From the NCBI GenBank assembly GCA_949285075.1, contig CASDXF010000014.1:1-63300 (forward strand): a stretch of 63,300 nt of DNA, written 5' to 3'. The position numbers and the translations under genes were made by a program. This document shows, piece after piece, positions 55,772 to 63,300 of this stretch (the stretch's first letter is position 1; each line of letters begins with the position of its first letter). This DNA is from an uncultured Bacteroides sp. (GTDB lineage: Bacteria > Bacteroidota > Bacteroidia > Bacteroidales > Bacteroidaceae). The notes under the pieces were generated by a model. That model was given only the letters and a program-made list of their open reading frames with translations. It was not told the DNA's origin and made no database searches.

Positions 55772-57301
55772 TTAGTACCTTTTGTCTTTTCTGAAATTCG
55801 AGTTTCGGCGCTCTCCGAAGCCTCCGCCCCTTTCGTCACGGAAGCTTCTTTTTGGCTTGAAGTCTCCGTCTCTTCTTGGCTTGAAGTCTCCGTCCCTTCC
55901 TGGCTTGAAGTCTCCGTCCCTTCTTGGCCTGAAGTCTCCGTCCCTTCTTGGCCTGAAGTCTCCGTCCCTTCTTGGCCTGAAGTCTCCGTCCCTTCTTGGC
56001 TTGAAGTCTCCGTCCCTTCTTGGCTTGAAGTCTTCGTCTCTTCTTGGCCTGAAGTCTCCGTCCCTTCTTGGCCTGAAGTCATCGTCCCTTCTTGGTCTGA
56101 AGTCATCGTCCCTTCTTGGCCTGAAGTCATCGTTATATTCCGTAGCTTCCTGACTTTTGAAGTCTTTATACTTGCCGTCGAAGATTTCGTATTTGCGGAA
56201 CTGGCATTCCAATGCGCCGTTGAACAGAGGAATCTTCTCACTGGCTTTCAGTCCTATCTGGTCGAAGCATTCGTCACGGTAGGAGAGTATCCATGCGGTG
56301 TTTCCCGTGAAAGCGTGCTTCAGCCTTTCGCCTATCATCTCGTACAGTCCGAACAGGTCGTCGGTAGAGATGCGCTCTCCGTAGGGAGGGTTGGTGATGA
56401 TGATTGACTTTTCTTTGGGCTGTTCGAACTGTTGGAAGGGTTGCAGCTTCAGTACCACGTCCTTCGCCACGCCCGCGGCCTTCACGTTGCGGGTGGCTAT
56501 TTCGTTCGCTTTCGGACTGTTGTCGTATCCGTATATCTTGTGGTCGAACTCGCGTTCCTGACTGTCGTCGTTGTAAATCTCCTCGAACAAGTCTGCGTCG
56601 AAGTCCCTCCATTTTTCGAAGGCGTATCCCTTGCGGAACACTCCCGGGGCGATGTTCCGCGCGATGAGGGCCGCCTCGATAGGTATGGTGCCCGAGCCGC
56701 ACATCGGGTCAATCAGGTCGCACTCTCCGCGCCATCCCGTCATGAGAATCATGCCCGCCGCCAACACCTCGTTCAGCGGGGCTTCTATGGCTTCCTGACG
56801 GTAGCCCCGGCGGTGGAGCGACTCTCCCGACGAGTCGAGCGAGAGCGTGCACTCGGTCTGCGAGATGTGTATGTTCAGCAGGACGTCCGGGTTGTTGATT
56901 CGCACGGACGGCCGCTTTCCCGTTTTGTTGGTGAAGTAGTCGGCTATGGCGTCTTTCACTTTGTATGAGACGAACTTGGAGTGGCGGAACTCTTCGCTGA
57001 ACACGACGGCGTCTATCGCGAACGTCTTGTCCGTGTCGAGATACTCTTCCCACGGAATGGTCTGTACCTGCTCGTAGACCTCGTCGGCGTTGTTGGCCTT
57101 GAAGTGCTTAATCGGCTTTAAGATGCGTACGGCGGTGCGCAGGCAGAAGTTCGCCTTGTACAGCATACGCTTGTCGCCCGAGAACGCCACCATCCGCCGG
57201 CCTATCTGAATGTCGTTCGCCCCTAACGTTGTCAACTCCTCCGCCAGTACCTCTTCCAGTCCTTGAAAGGTCTTGGCAATCATTTCGAATTGTTCGTCCA
57301 T
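55772..57301 (-). CDS. THUMP-domain RNA (guanine-N2) methyltransferase with repetitive basic tail
   Basis: 509 residues. THUMP domain at about 50-160, then a Rossmann methyltransferase with DPMCGSGTIPIEAALIARN and NPPYGER, similar to the N-terminal half of RlmL (m2G2445 of 23S rRNA). The tail from 391 to 486 is twelve consecutive 8-residue repeats of the form (G/D)DF(R/K)PRRD, then a short RGG-like end. Such Arg/Asp-rich tails probably add nonspecific RNA binding. It starts 15 bp after cysE. Confidence 0.88.
   Translation of the reverse strand: MDEQFEMIAKTFQGLEEVLAEELTTLGANDIQIGRRMVAFSGDKRMLYKANFCLRTAVRILKPIKHFKANNADEVYEQVQTIPWEEYLDTDKTFAIDAVVFSEEFRHSKFVSYKVKDAIADYFTNKTGKRPSVRINNPDVLLNIHISQTECTLSLDSSGESLHRRGYRQEAIEAPLNEVLAAGMILMTGWRGECDLIDPMCGSGTIPIEAALIARNIAPGVFRKGYAFEKWRDFDADLFEEIYNDDSQEREFDHKIYGYDNSPKANEIATRNVKAAGVAKDVVLKLQPFQQFEQPKEKSIIITNPPYGERISTDDLFGLYEMIGERLKHAFTGNTAWILSYRDECFDQIGLKASEKIPLFNGALECQFRKYEIFDGKYKDFKSQEATEYNDDFRPRRDDDFRPRRDDDFRPRRDGDFRPRRDEDFKPRRDGDFKPRRDGDFRPRRDGDFRPRRDGDFRPRRDGDFKPGRDGDFKPRRDGDFKPKRSFRDERGGGFGERRNSNFRKDKRY
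55844..56131 (-). repeat. 24-bp tandem repeat array (12 units) within the RNA methyltransferase gene
   Basis: Twelve units of 24 bp encode the 8-residue tail repeats. The unit is in frame and has no stop in any frame on either strand, which produces long false frames of 123, 254 and part of 896 codons. Units differ by a few bases, mainly GAT/GGA and AGG/AAG codon switches. Confidence 0.9.
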
Positions 57302-57316
57302 AAATTGTTGTTGAGT

Positions 57317-58219
57317 TTATTTTTTAGCTTTTGTTTGTACTATTTTCGCTCCGGCCGGCACGTTTTCCGTCACCCAGATGTTTCCGCCCACCGTGGCGTC
57401 GTGGCCCACGGTAATCCGGCCGAGTATGGTAGCGTTGGAGTAGACGATGACGTTGTCCTCCAGTATCGGATGGCGGGGGATTCCCTTGATGGGTTTTCCT
57501 TCCGCGTCTAAGGGGAAGCTCTTGGCTCCCAGCGTCACGCCCTGATACAGCTTGACGTTGTTGCCCAGAATGCTCGTGGCTCCGATAACCACGCCCGTGC
57601 CGTGGTCTATCGTGAAGTGGTGGCCTATTTTCGCTCCCGGATGGATGTCGATGCCCGTCTCGCTGTGCGCCATCTCCGTGATGACGCGCGGGATGAGCGG
57701 CACGCCCAGTTCAAGCAGCTCGTGGGCGATGCGGTAGTTGCTGATGGCCTTGATAGCCGGATAGCAGCAGATGACCTCCCCGTAGCTTTCGGCCGCGGGA
57801 TCGCCGTTGTAGGCCGCCTCCACGTCGGTGGCCAGTATCTTCCGCATGGCCGGCAGCTTGCTGATGAACTTCGCCGCCAGTGCCGCGGCCTCCTCCCTTC
57901 TCGCTTCCGGAGCGGGCGCGCTTCCTTCCGTGGGCTTGCCGAAACACAGCCCGGCGAGAATCTGGTCGGTGAGCAGATTAAACAGTCTTTCCACGTTTAC
58001 CCCGATGTGGTACTTGACGGTGCGGCTGTTTACCGTAGAGTTTCCGTAATATCCGGGAAACAGAATAGAGCGCGCAAGCTCGATAATCTCATGCAAAATC
58101 TTCGCGGAGGGTAGCGGCTCGCCGTCCTTGTGTTGGTGGAACAGTCCTTTGTATGATTCGCTTTCCGATAGTTCGTCAACCGCCTGTGTCAAGATGTGGG
58201 TAAAATTCAGTGGAGTCAT
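57317..58219 (-). CDS. cysE: Serine O-acetyltransferase
   Basis: 300 residues. Acetylates serine to O-acetylserine, the first step of cysteine synthesis. The N-terminal helical domain has ATDVEAAYNGDPAAESYGEVICCYPAIKAISNYRIAHELL. The hexapeptide left-handed helix follows: IHPGAKIGHHFTIDHGTGVVIGATSILGNNVKLYQGVTLGAKS, with catalytic His in TEMAHSETGIDIHPGA and HHFTIDHG. It matches the longer EpsC-type form. Head of the leftward operon reaching purD; TATCTTTG at 58260-58253 is a likely -7 element. Confidence 0.93.
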   Translation of the reverse strand: MTPLNFTHILTQAVDELSESESYKGLFHQHKDGEPLPSAKILHEIIELARSILFPGYYGNSTVNSRTVKYHIGVNVERLFNLLTDQILAGLCFGKPTEGSAPAPEARREEAAALAAKFISKLPAMRKILATDVEAAYNGDPAAESYGEVICCYPAIKAISNYRIAHELLELGVPLIPRVITEMAHSETGIDIHPGAKIGHHFTIDHGTGVVIGATSILGNNVKLYQGVTLGAKSFPLDAEGKPIKGIPRHPILEDNVIVYSNATILGRITVGHDATVGGNIWVTENVPAGAKIVQTKAKK

Positions 58220-58341
58220 CCGGCAAAATACTCTTTATTCGTAGAACGGCTGCAAAGATAAGGAAAAAATGCGTTAGGTAGGTGAAGTTGCCCGCTTTCT
58301 ATTTCTCAATTTTTCATTCTCCGTATTCCATTTGTCAGGTC

Positions 58342-58411
58342 GGGCTACGGCTCGTGAGAAACATCCCTGCGGCTCGCGAGAAACAGGGCAGCGGCTCACG
58401 AGAAATAGGGC
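58342..58411 (+). repeat. 22-bp palindromic array G
   Basis: Three units at 58342, 58364 and 58386, plus GGGC at 58408. It sits in the 339-bp gap 58220-58558, which otherwise holds AT-rich TTTCATTCTCC words and the SLC13 terminator; no gene is present. Confidence 0.85.
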
Positions 58412-58435
58412 GGCGCGACAATGAAGATATAAGGC

Positions 58436-58487
58436 GTTTAAAAACAGAGAGTTAAGCGCCGTCATATAGGAGACGCCTAACTCTCTG
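58436..58487 (-). terminator. Terminator of the SLC13 permease gene
   Basis: CAGAGAGTTA (58445-58454) pairs with TAACTCTCTG (58478-58487), with inner CGTC/GACG; on the minus strand TTTTTAAA follows. Confidence 0.8.
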
Positions 58488-58558
58488 CCTTAAATTCTTG
58501 ATTCTTAACTTTCAGCTCCTGATTCTCACTTCTTAATTTTTCATTCTCCATTCTCAAT

Positions 58559-60415
58559 TTAGAAAGGGAACAGGAGCGGCAGCACGAATATCATCACGAT
58601 GCCCATAACGATTTGCAGGGGAAGTCCCACCTTGATGTAGTCCACGAAGGTGTACTGCCCGGCGGGCATGACCAACGCGTTGGGCGGCGTGGAGAACGGG
58701 GAGGCGAAACACATACTGGCTCCCACCGCCACGGCGAAGAGGAAAGGCACGGGGCTTACGTCCATCTGCACGGCGCTTTGCAGCGCGATGGGGGCGAGGA
58801 GCACCGCGGTGGCGGTATTGCTGATGAACATGGTGAGCAGCGAAGTGGTGAAGTAGATGCCCGCCATCAGCGCGAAAGGCCCGTACGCGCCCAGTCCCTC
58901 TACCAGTACGTTGGAGATGTAGGCCGACGTTCCGGTCTTCTCCAGCGCCTGCGACATGGGCAGCATGGCGGCGATAAGCACCACGCTTTCCCAGTTTATC
59001 GTCTTGTAGGCCGCCTCCACGTTGCGGAAGCATCCCGTCAGCACCATGAGCAGGGCGGCTATCATGACGGCCGTCACCGGAGCCACGGGGATGAAGTCGA
59101 ACACCATCATGACCACCATAGCGAGCATGATGGCCGCCGCCACGGGAGCCTTGTAGTCCAGCGTCACCTTAGCCGCCTCGTCTAGCGGCTGTCCCAGTAC
59201 CACCCAATCGTTCTCCTCCTTGCTCAGGCGGGCGATGTCCGCCCACGCGCCCTGCACCAAGAGCACGTCTCCGTTGTGGGCCTGCTCGTTGCCCAAGTCG
59301 TGCAGCAGGTATTCCTTCTTGCGGCGTATGCCTAACACGTTGACGTTGAACTTGTCGCGGAATCCGATTTCCTTCACGGTGCGGTTTATCAGGTTCGATG
59401 TCGGCATCAGCAGTATTTCCGCGATGCCGATGTCGTAGAAGTCGAGCGAGTTGTCGCCGCCCTTAGTCTCTTCCGTGGCGTGCCCGTCCAAGAGCGTCAG
59501 CGAGTAGTCATCGGACAGTTGCTTCACCTTCTGGAACTCGCCCGTGACGTACAGAATGTCGCCCGACTGTAAGGTCGTGCCCGGCTCCGCGAGCTTCTGG
59601 GTGATGGTCTTCAGGAAGCGGTGCTTGGACAGGTCGCCCCGCCGCACCTCCAGAATGTTCAGCCCGTATTTGCGCCGTATGTCCAGTTCGACCACGGTTT
59701 TCTCCAACAGCCCGGAGTCGTCCTTCACTTGCAGCCGGAACAGATTGGTAGACAGTCCGTACTCGCTCACCAGTTGTTGCAGGCTCTTGCCCGTATGTTG
59801 GTTGTCTTTATTGCCTTTCTTCGAGAGGAACAGCTTGCTCAGCGGCATCAGCACCAGTATGCCCACCGCCACGCAGACGAGTCCCACCGGCAGGAACGAG
59901 AAGAAGGAGAGGGAGTCGTACCCGGCGGAGGTCAGCACCTCGTCTATCACCAAGTTGGGCGGCGTACCGATGAGCGTCATCATTCCGCCCATGCTACTGG
60001 CGAAGGCCAGCGGCATCAGCAGCCGGCTTTGGCTCATCCGTGCGCTCGCGGCCAAGCTCACTACGATGGGAAGCATCAGCGCCACTGTTCCCGTGTTGCT
60101 GACGAAGGCCCCGATAGCGGAGGTCACCAGAATGACCAGCAGAAACAGTTTGGTCTCGCTCGTCCCGGCGAACTTGAGGATGCGCGAGCTTATCATCTTG
60201 GCCAGTCCCGTCTGGAAAACCGCTCCCCCGACAACGAAAAGCCCAATCATCATGATGACCACGGAGCTTGAGAAGCCGGAGAGGGCCTCTTCAGGGGTTA
60301 GTATCTGGAAAATGAGTAGAGCGACCAGTGAACATAGGGCCACGATGTCTGAGCGAATCCGCCCGTTGACGAAGAATATCGCCGCGATGACGAGAATAAT
60401 TAGGGTTGTCAGCAT
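58559..60415 (-). CDS. SLC13-type anion permease with two RCK_C (TrkA-C) domains
   Basis: 618 residues. Two halves of membrane spans (about 1-205 and 415-618) flank two cytosolic RCK_C domains (about 215-300 and 310-395). Family motifs: SNTGTVALMLPIVVSLA, ASSMGGMMTLIGTPPNLVIDE, MFISNTATAVLLAPIAL. Such YbfB/SAC1-like permeases carry sulfate or dicarboxylates by sodium coupling. Sulfate would fit the nearby cysE, but that is inference. TACTTTTG on this strand at 60458-60451 is a possible -7 element. Confidence 0.85.
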   Translation of the reverse strand: MLTTLIILVIAAIFFVNGRIRSDIVALCSLVALLIFQILTPEEALSGFSSSVVIMMIGLFVVGGAVFQTGLAKMISSRILKFAGTSETKLFLLVILVTSAIGAFVSNTGTVALMLPIVVSLAASARMSQSRLLMPLAFASSMGGMMTLIGTPPNLVIDEVLTSAGYDSLSFFSFLPVGLVCVAVGILVLMPLSKLFLSKKGNKDNQHTGKSLQQLVSEYGLSTNLFRLQVKDDSGLLEKTVVELDIRRKYGLNILEVRRGDLSKHRFLKTITQKLAEPGTTLQSGDILYVTGEFQKVKQLSDDYSLTLLDGHATEETKGGDNSLDFYDIGIAEILLMPTSNLINRTVKEIGFRDKFNVNVLGIRRKKEYLLHDLGNEQAHNGDVLLVQGAWADIARLSKEENDWVVLGQPLDEAAKVTLDYKAPVAAAIMLAMVVMMVFDFIPVAPVTAVMIAALLMVLTGCFRNVEAAYKTINWESVVLIAAMLPMSQALEKTGTSAYISNVLVEGLGAYGPFALMAGIYFTTSLLTMFISNTATAVLLAPIALQSAVQMDVSPVPFLFAVAVGASMCFASPFSTPPNALVMPAGQYTFVDYIKVGLPLQIVMGIVMIFVLPLLFPF

Positions 60416-60541
60416 GTGAAAAAGCTATTAAATTATTGTCCTGATGCGGGCAAAAGTACGGAAAATAGGCGGGGAGGAATAAAAAAATTAAAGTTTTTTA
60501 GGCAAGGACAGCGCAAGCTGATGCCGAAAGGCCGCCGGGAG

Positions 60542-60572
60542 GCGGTGCGGGGAGAGGGAGTCCCCGCACCGC
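60542..60572. other. GC-rich perfect hairpin
   Basis: GCGGTGCGGGGA (60542-60553) pairs with TCCCCGCACCGC (60561-60572) across a 7-nt loop. There is no T run on either side, so a simple terminator is unlikely. Confidence 0.6.
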
Positions 60573-60731
60573 ATGAAGAGCAAGACTTAAAGTCATCAAG
60601 GCATTTTATGTTCAAAATGTAAGGGCGGTTAAATTCGCCCGGAGGCCTTTTTGAAGAACCTTTTTTCGAGCGTGTTTCTCGCTTCCGCAATGAGGAACGG
60701 GTACGCTAAACCTTCTCCGTTTGTCAGCCTG

Positions 60732-60809
60732 CCCTGCGGCTCGCGACAGACAGCCCTACGACTCACGAGAAATAGGGCAGCGGCTCGCGAGAAATGGGGC
60801 TGTTTCTCG
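60732..60809 (+). repeat. 22-bp palindromic array H
   Basis: Three units at 60732, 60754 and 60776, then GGGCTGTTTCTC at 60798, an inverse half unit as in array C. Confidence 0.8.
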
Positions 60810-60925
60810 GATGGGTAATAAGTTGTTGATAATAAATAACTTCCGTGCGTGATGCCGTGGCGGTGTATCAGCCGTGAGATGCCCTATATGATAAATTTGT
60901 CCGTATGTGAATAATTCAGCGGTGA

Positions 60926-60956
60926 TTGTACGGGTGGGAGAGGAACGTTAACTTTG
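60926..60956 (+). promoter_or_regulatory. Promoter of the arginase-family gene
   Basis: TTG at 60926-60928, 20 bp spacer, TAACTTTG at 60949-60956; a start near 60963 gives a leader of about 64 nt. Confidence 0.7.
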
Positions 60957-61026
60957 CGCCGTCGATGTGGCGGGCGTTTCCCGCGCCACGGCACAGACTG
61001 ATACATTAATCCAAAACGTTCAAATT

Positions 61027-61893
61027 ATGAAAACGATTCGTTTGATTTATCCGCAGTGGCAGGGTGGGGAAATCACCCGGTGGATTCCGGAGGTGAAGGA
61101 CCCGGCCGAGGCCGCGAGAGGCTATTACTTGGGAGCGCGGTTGCTGAACTTCCTCGCTCCCGATAGCGGACAGCGGACGCTGACCGTGCCCGTAACGACC
61201 GACCTTGTGGAACGCACGGTGACGGACGGCGTGCTCGACCGTGACGCGATTGCCGCGCAGACAAGGGCGGCGATGGACATATTGAGGGTGGAGCGTCCCG
61301 ACAGGATTGTCACGCTGGGCGGAGAGTGTTCCGTCAGCGTGGTGCCCTTTACCTATCTGGCCGAACGGTACGGGGGCGACGTGGCGATGGTGTGGATTGA
61401 CGCGCACCCCGACATTACGCTGCCCGGCGACGCTTACGCCGGCTATCACGCGATGGCTGTCACGGCCTGCATGGGACTGGGCGACGGACGCATCGTCTCC
61501 GAGCTTCCGGCCAAGATAGACTCCGACAAGATTCTCTTTGTCGGCCTGCGCGACTGGGAGCGGGAGGAAATCGTGGAGCGGCAGAAGCGGTACGGCATCA
61601 GGCACCTCGCCCCTTCGGAGGTCAGGGAGAGCAGTGACGCGGTGCGCGGGTGGCTGAACGCCTGCGGAGCCTCTAAGGTTGTGGTCCACTTCGACATGGA
61701 CGTGCTCGACCCGGCGGAGATTATTCCCGCCGTAGGGGTAGTGCCCGACGGGATGAAGATGGAGGAGGTGGTGCGCGTGATAAACGACATTGCCCGCGAG
61801 AAGGAGCTTGTGGGGCTTACCGTGGCCGAGCCGATGCCCCGCACGGCTATCCGCATCAAGAGTATGCTGGAGCGGCTGCCTTTGCTGAAGTAA
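61027..61893 (+). CDS. Arginase/ureohydrolase-family protein with altered metal motif
   Basis: 288 residues from ATG 61027; an in-frame GTG at 60967 would place the start almost at the transcription start. The ureohydrolase fold is shown by WIDAHPDI (125-129) and HFDMDVLDP (D223, D225). The first metal motif, normally GGDHS, reads GGECS (98-102), so the histidine ligand is replaced by Cys. Family members cleave guanidino groups (arginine, agmatine, formiminoglutamate) with two Mn; the substrate here is unknown, and activity may differ. Confidence 0.82.
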   Translation: MKTIRLIYPQWQGGEITRWIPEVKDPAEAARGYYLGARLLNFLAPDSGQRTLTVPVTTDLVERTVTDGVLDRDAIAAQTRAAMDILRVERPDRIVTLGGECSVSVVPFTYLAERYGGDVAMVWIDAHPDITLPGDAYAGYHAMAVTACMGLGDGRIVSELPAKIDSDKILFVGLRDWEREEIVERQKRYGIRHLAPSEVRESSDAVRGWLNACGASKVVVHFDMDVLDPAEIIPAVGVVPDGMKMEEVVRVINDIAREKELVGLTVAEPMPRTAIRIKSMLERLPLLK

Positions 61894-61995
61894 CGGCTTG
61901 CGTAGAGCGGCTTTTCGCCGTATGGTGGGAGCGCATCGGGGGAGTTTCCTCTCCCGTCGCATTCCTTCGCGTTTTTCGTTGCGCCCTTTCCGCCC

Positions 61996-62994
61996 TTATT
62001 TGTTCGCGAAGAAGGCTTCGGCCCGCTCCTTCACGTTCCGTTGCAGGTTGCGGTAGAAGAAGTTCAGCTCCACCACGTGATAGTTGCCCACGGGGAACAG
62101 CGCGGACAGCGACGGCGTGTAGTAGTCCGACGGGTTTACTCCGGAGACGACGAGCGTCCTCGTGGCCTCGTCTATGCGGGCGGAAATGACGTGGGCCTCC
62201 TCGGACTGTACGCTGCCGTCAGCCGCGATGAAGACGGTTCCGAGATGCTCCTCCTTCGGGGCCGTCACCGTGTCGGTGCGCCAGTTCATCGGGTTGATGG
62301 CCGCTTGGCTTCCCGCGAGCAGGGCGGGCAGCTTGTCGGGCGCTGAGGCGGAGTTGAAGGTGACGAACACGCCCGTGCCCGTAGCGTCGGTGGCGGGCTT
62401 CAGGTAGGGCGACGCGTCGCGTTCCGTCACGGGATAGCCCAACGGGTAGGCGGCTATCATCCTGCCGTACAGCTCGTCGGTCATTTCCCGCTTCAGCAGC
62501 TCGATGACCGCCTTTCCGCCCTGACTGTGTCCGGCGAGGACGAACGGCCGTCCCTCGTTCAGGTGTTCAATGTAGTAGCGGAACGCCTCCCGGATGTCCT
62601 CGTAGGCTGTTTGGAAACGCTCCTCGATGACCTCGTCGCTCTTTGTCCACGACTCGATGGTTATCTGCCGGTAGTAGGGGGCGAAGAAGTTGGCCTCGTC
62701 AGCGAATATCCCTTTCGCCAACCGCAGCGGGCTGTCCACGCTCTTGCGGTGCGCCGCGTTGCCGATGTCCATGTAGTGGCACGTGTCGCCCGACTCGTTT
62801 TGCCAGTCGAACACGCAGGTGGGTACGATGTAGAACACGTCGTAGGCTCTGCCCTCGGAGCGTCCGCCGTCGAACCACGCTTCCGCCTCCGCGTAGTCGG
62901 GGCTCTCGGGAACTATGGTCAGGCTCTTCTCTTCGCATCCGGACAGCGCCGCCATCCAGACGAGCCATAATAGGGGGAGTAATTTCTGTTTCAT
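61996..62994 (-). CDS. DUF3089-domain lipoprotein (alpha/beta-hydrolase)
   Basis: 332 residues from MKQKLLPLLWLVW; 22 extra upstream codons overlap the promoter and are excluded. Lipobox ALSGC. DUF3089 features: YDVFYIVPTCVFDW near the front, FFAPYYRQ, nucleophile elbow VLAGHSQGG with Ser, AAYPLGYPV. The family is a predicted serine hydrolase of unknown substrate. Transcribed alone. Confidence 0.88.
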   Translation of the reverse strand: MKQKLLPLLWLVWMAALSGCEEKSLTIVPESPDYAEAEAWFDGGRSEGRAYDVFYIVPTCVFDWQNESGDTCHYMDIGNAAHRKSVDSPLRLAKGIFADEANFFAPYYRQITIESWTKSDEVIEERFQTAYEDIREAFRYYIEHLNEGRPFVLAGHSQGGKAVIELLKREMTDELYGRMIAAYPLGYPVTERDASPYLKPATDATGTGVFVTFNSASAPDKLPALLAGSQAAINPMNWRTDTVTAPKEEHLGTVFIAADGSVQSEEAHVISARIDEATRTLVVSGVNPSDYYTPSLSALFPVGNYHVVELNFFYRNLQRNVKERAEAFFANK

Positions 62995-63013
62995 CTCTGA
63001 ACTAAAGTTTGGG

Positions 63014-63045
63014 CAAAGGTAGTCATTAGGCCGAAACCGTGCAAC
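63014..63045 (-). promoter_or_regulatory. Promoter of the DUF3089 gene
   Basis: On the minus strand GTTGC at 63045-63041, about 19-20 bp spacer, TACCTTTG at 63021-63014; the start codon is 19 bp further on. Confidence 0.75.
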
Positions 63046-63098
63046 ATGCGCATGCGACAAGAGAGGCTTTAGACTCGTTTACAAGAAGATGTTAGGTG

Positions 63099-63180
63099 GC
63101 TAACGCCTGTTAGCCGGGGAGCTAACTATCGTTAGCCGATAAGCTAACAGATGTTAGCCGAGCGGCTAACGGCCGTTAGC
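63099..63180. repeat. Array of four GCTAAC-N4-GTTAGC palindromes with 22-bp period
   Basis: GCTAAC begins at 63099, 63121, 63143 and 63165, exactly 22 bp apart. Each is followed by four variable bases (GCCT, TATC, AGAT, GGCC) and GTTAGC, then six variable spacer bases. A half unit (GTTAGG) precedes at 63091. The rest of 63181-63300 shows no gene. Confidence 0.9.
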
Positions 63181-63300
63181 CACATGACGGTGCGGGCAAT
63201 CCCAGGGCTGACGCGTTACATTATGAAGAGAAGTATTCATATGGTTTAAAATTCGTAGATTTGTCCATCAAACCAATCGTTTTATCAGTCAAATGGAAGT

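Larger units (their letters stand above)
60416..61026. other. Divergent intergenic region with hairpin, array H and promoters
   Basis: 611 bp between leftward SLC13 and the rightward arginase-like gene. It contains a GC-rich perfect hairpin (60542-60572), the 22-bp array H (60732-60809), and the arginase promoter. The short frames across 60416-60690 span the hairpin and are not credible genes. Confidence 0.6.

Noticed and set aside
53551-56241. An 896-codon frame giving the S9 peptidase a long Thr/Ser/Glu/Gln-rich N-terminal extension
   Set aside because: The extension is the 24-bp repeat tail of the RNA methyltransferase read in another frame; the true start with signal peptide is at 55746.
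55643-56407. Rightward 254- and 123-codon frames rich in SWPEVSVP and LKSPSLLG repeats
   Set aside because: They are antisense readings of the same stop-free 24-bp array.
60416-60690. Short frames in both directions
   Set aside because: They span the GC-rich hairpin, lack domains and overlap the permease promoter.

Overview
The window looks like a chromosomal segment from a Bacteroidales bacterium, probably Bacteroidaceae, though I cannot resolve the genus. Supporting evidence: a SusC/SusD pair with companion surface lipoproteins; S46 and S9 dipeptidyl peptidases; Bacteroidetes-only families (DUF4294, PepSY-like, DUF3863/3864-like); and promoters of the Bacteroides type (TTTG/TTG, about 20 bp, TAnnTTTG). 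I see no transposase, integrase, rRNA or CRISPR array. There is one tRNA.

Region 1-8113 is accessory. It holds about a dozen small membrane, secreted and lipoprotein genes, several in paralogous pairs. Two decayed fragments of an RHS-repeat protein core (938-1061 and 4065-4139) introduce two cassettes. The second cassette is bracketed by 198-bp direct repeats (3861-4058 and 7916-8113), and the right copy abuts the promoter of tRNA-Gln. This layout suggests the tail of a polymorphic-toxin (RHS) locus whose parent gene lies left of the window.

Region 8184-20276 is mainly core: tRNA-Gln, leuS, a YitT-family membrane protein, rdgB-like XTPase, an OmpA lipoprotein, two GNATs, nadA, a TrmH/SpoU methyltransferase, a DUF4294 protein, and a large helix-hairpin-helix plus beta-barrel protein. 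Region 20277-32824 is metabolic and glycan related: gluconate 5-dehydrogenase, then a leftward polysaccharide-utilisation locus (SusC, SusD, two surface lipoproteins and, past a terminator, a deacetylase-fold-like protein). A rightward sialidase-superfamily enzyme follows. Region 32890-43670 holds mutS, a PepSY-like protein, and a leftward run of a duplicated-domain lipoprotein, ruvB, an esterase, a polysaccharide flippase and a DPP7-type S46 peptidase. Region 43847-49299 holds a calpain-like surface protease with two discoidin-like domains, a ZnuA-like lipoprotein, mnmD, a YqaA/DedA protein and a multi-pass membrane protein.

Region 49322-58219 is one tight leftward block: serine acetyltransferase, THUMP methyltransferase, S9 peptidase, then a C5-methyltransferase / PD-(D/E)XK nuclease / Vsr restriction module, then purD. 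The vsr frame has no stop and runs straight into purD, so one 608-codon frame encodes Vsr and PurD. This is the most unusual coding feature seen. The window ends with an SLC13-type permease, an arginase-family protein with a changed metal-ligand motif, and a DUF3089 hydrolase.

A second theme is intergenic repeats. Eight gaps carry arrays of a palindrome-bearing unit with an exact 22-bp period. A different palindrome family (GCTAAC-N4-GTTAGC), also with an exact 22-bp period, lies at the right edge with a single copy at 14424. A third dispersed repeat of about 45-50 bp occurs three times.
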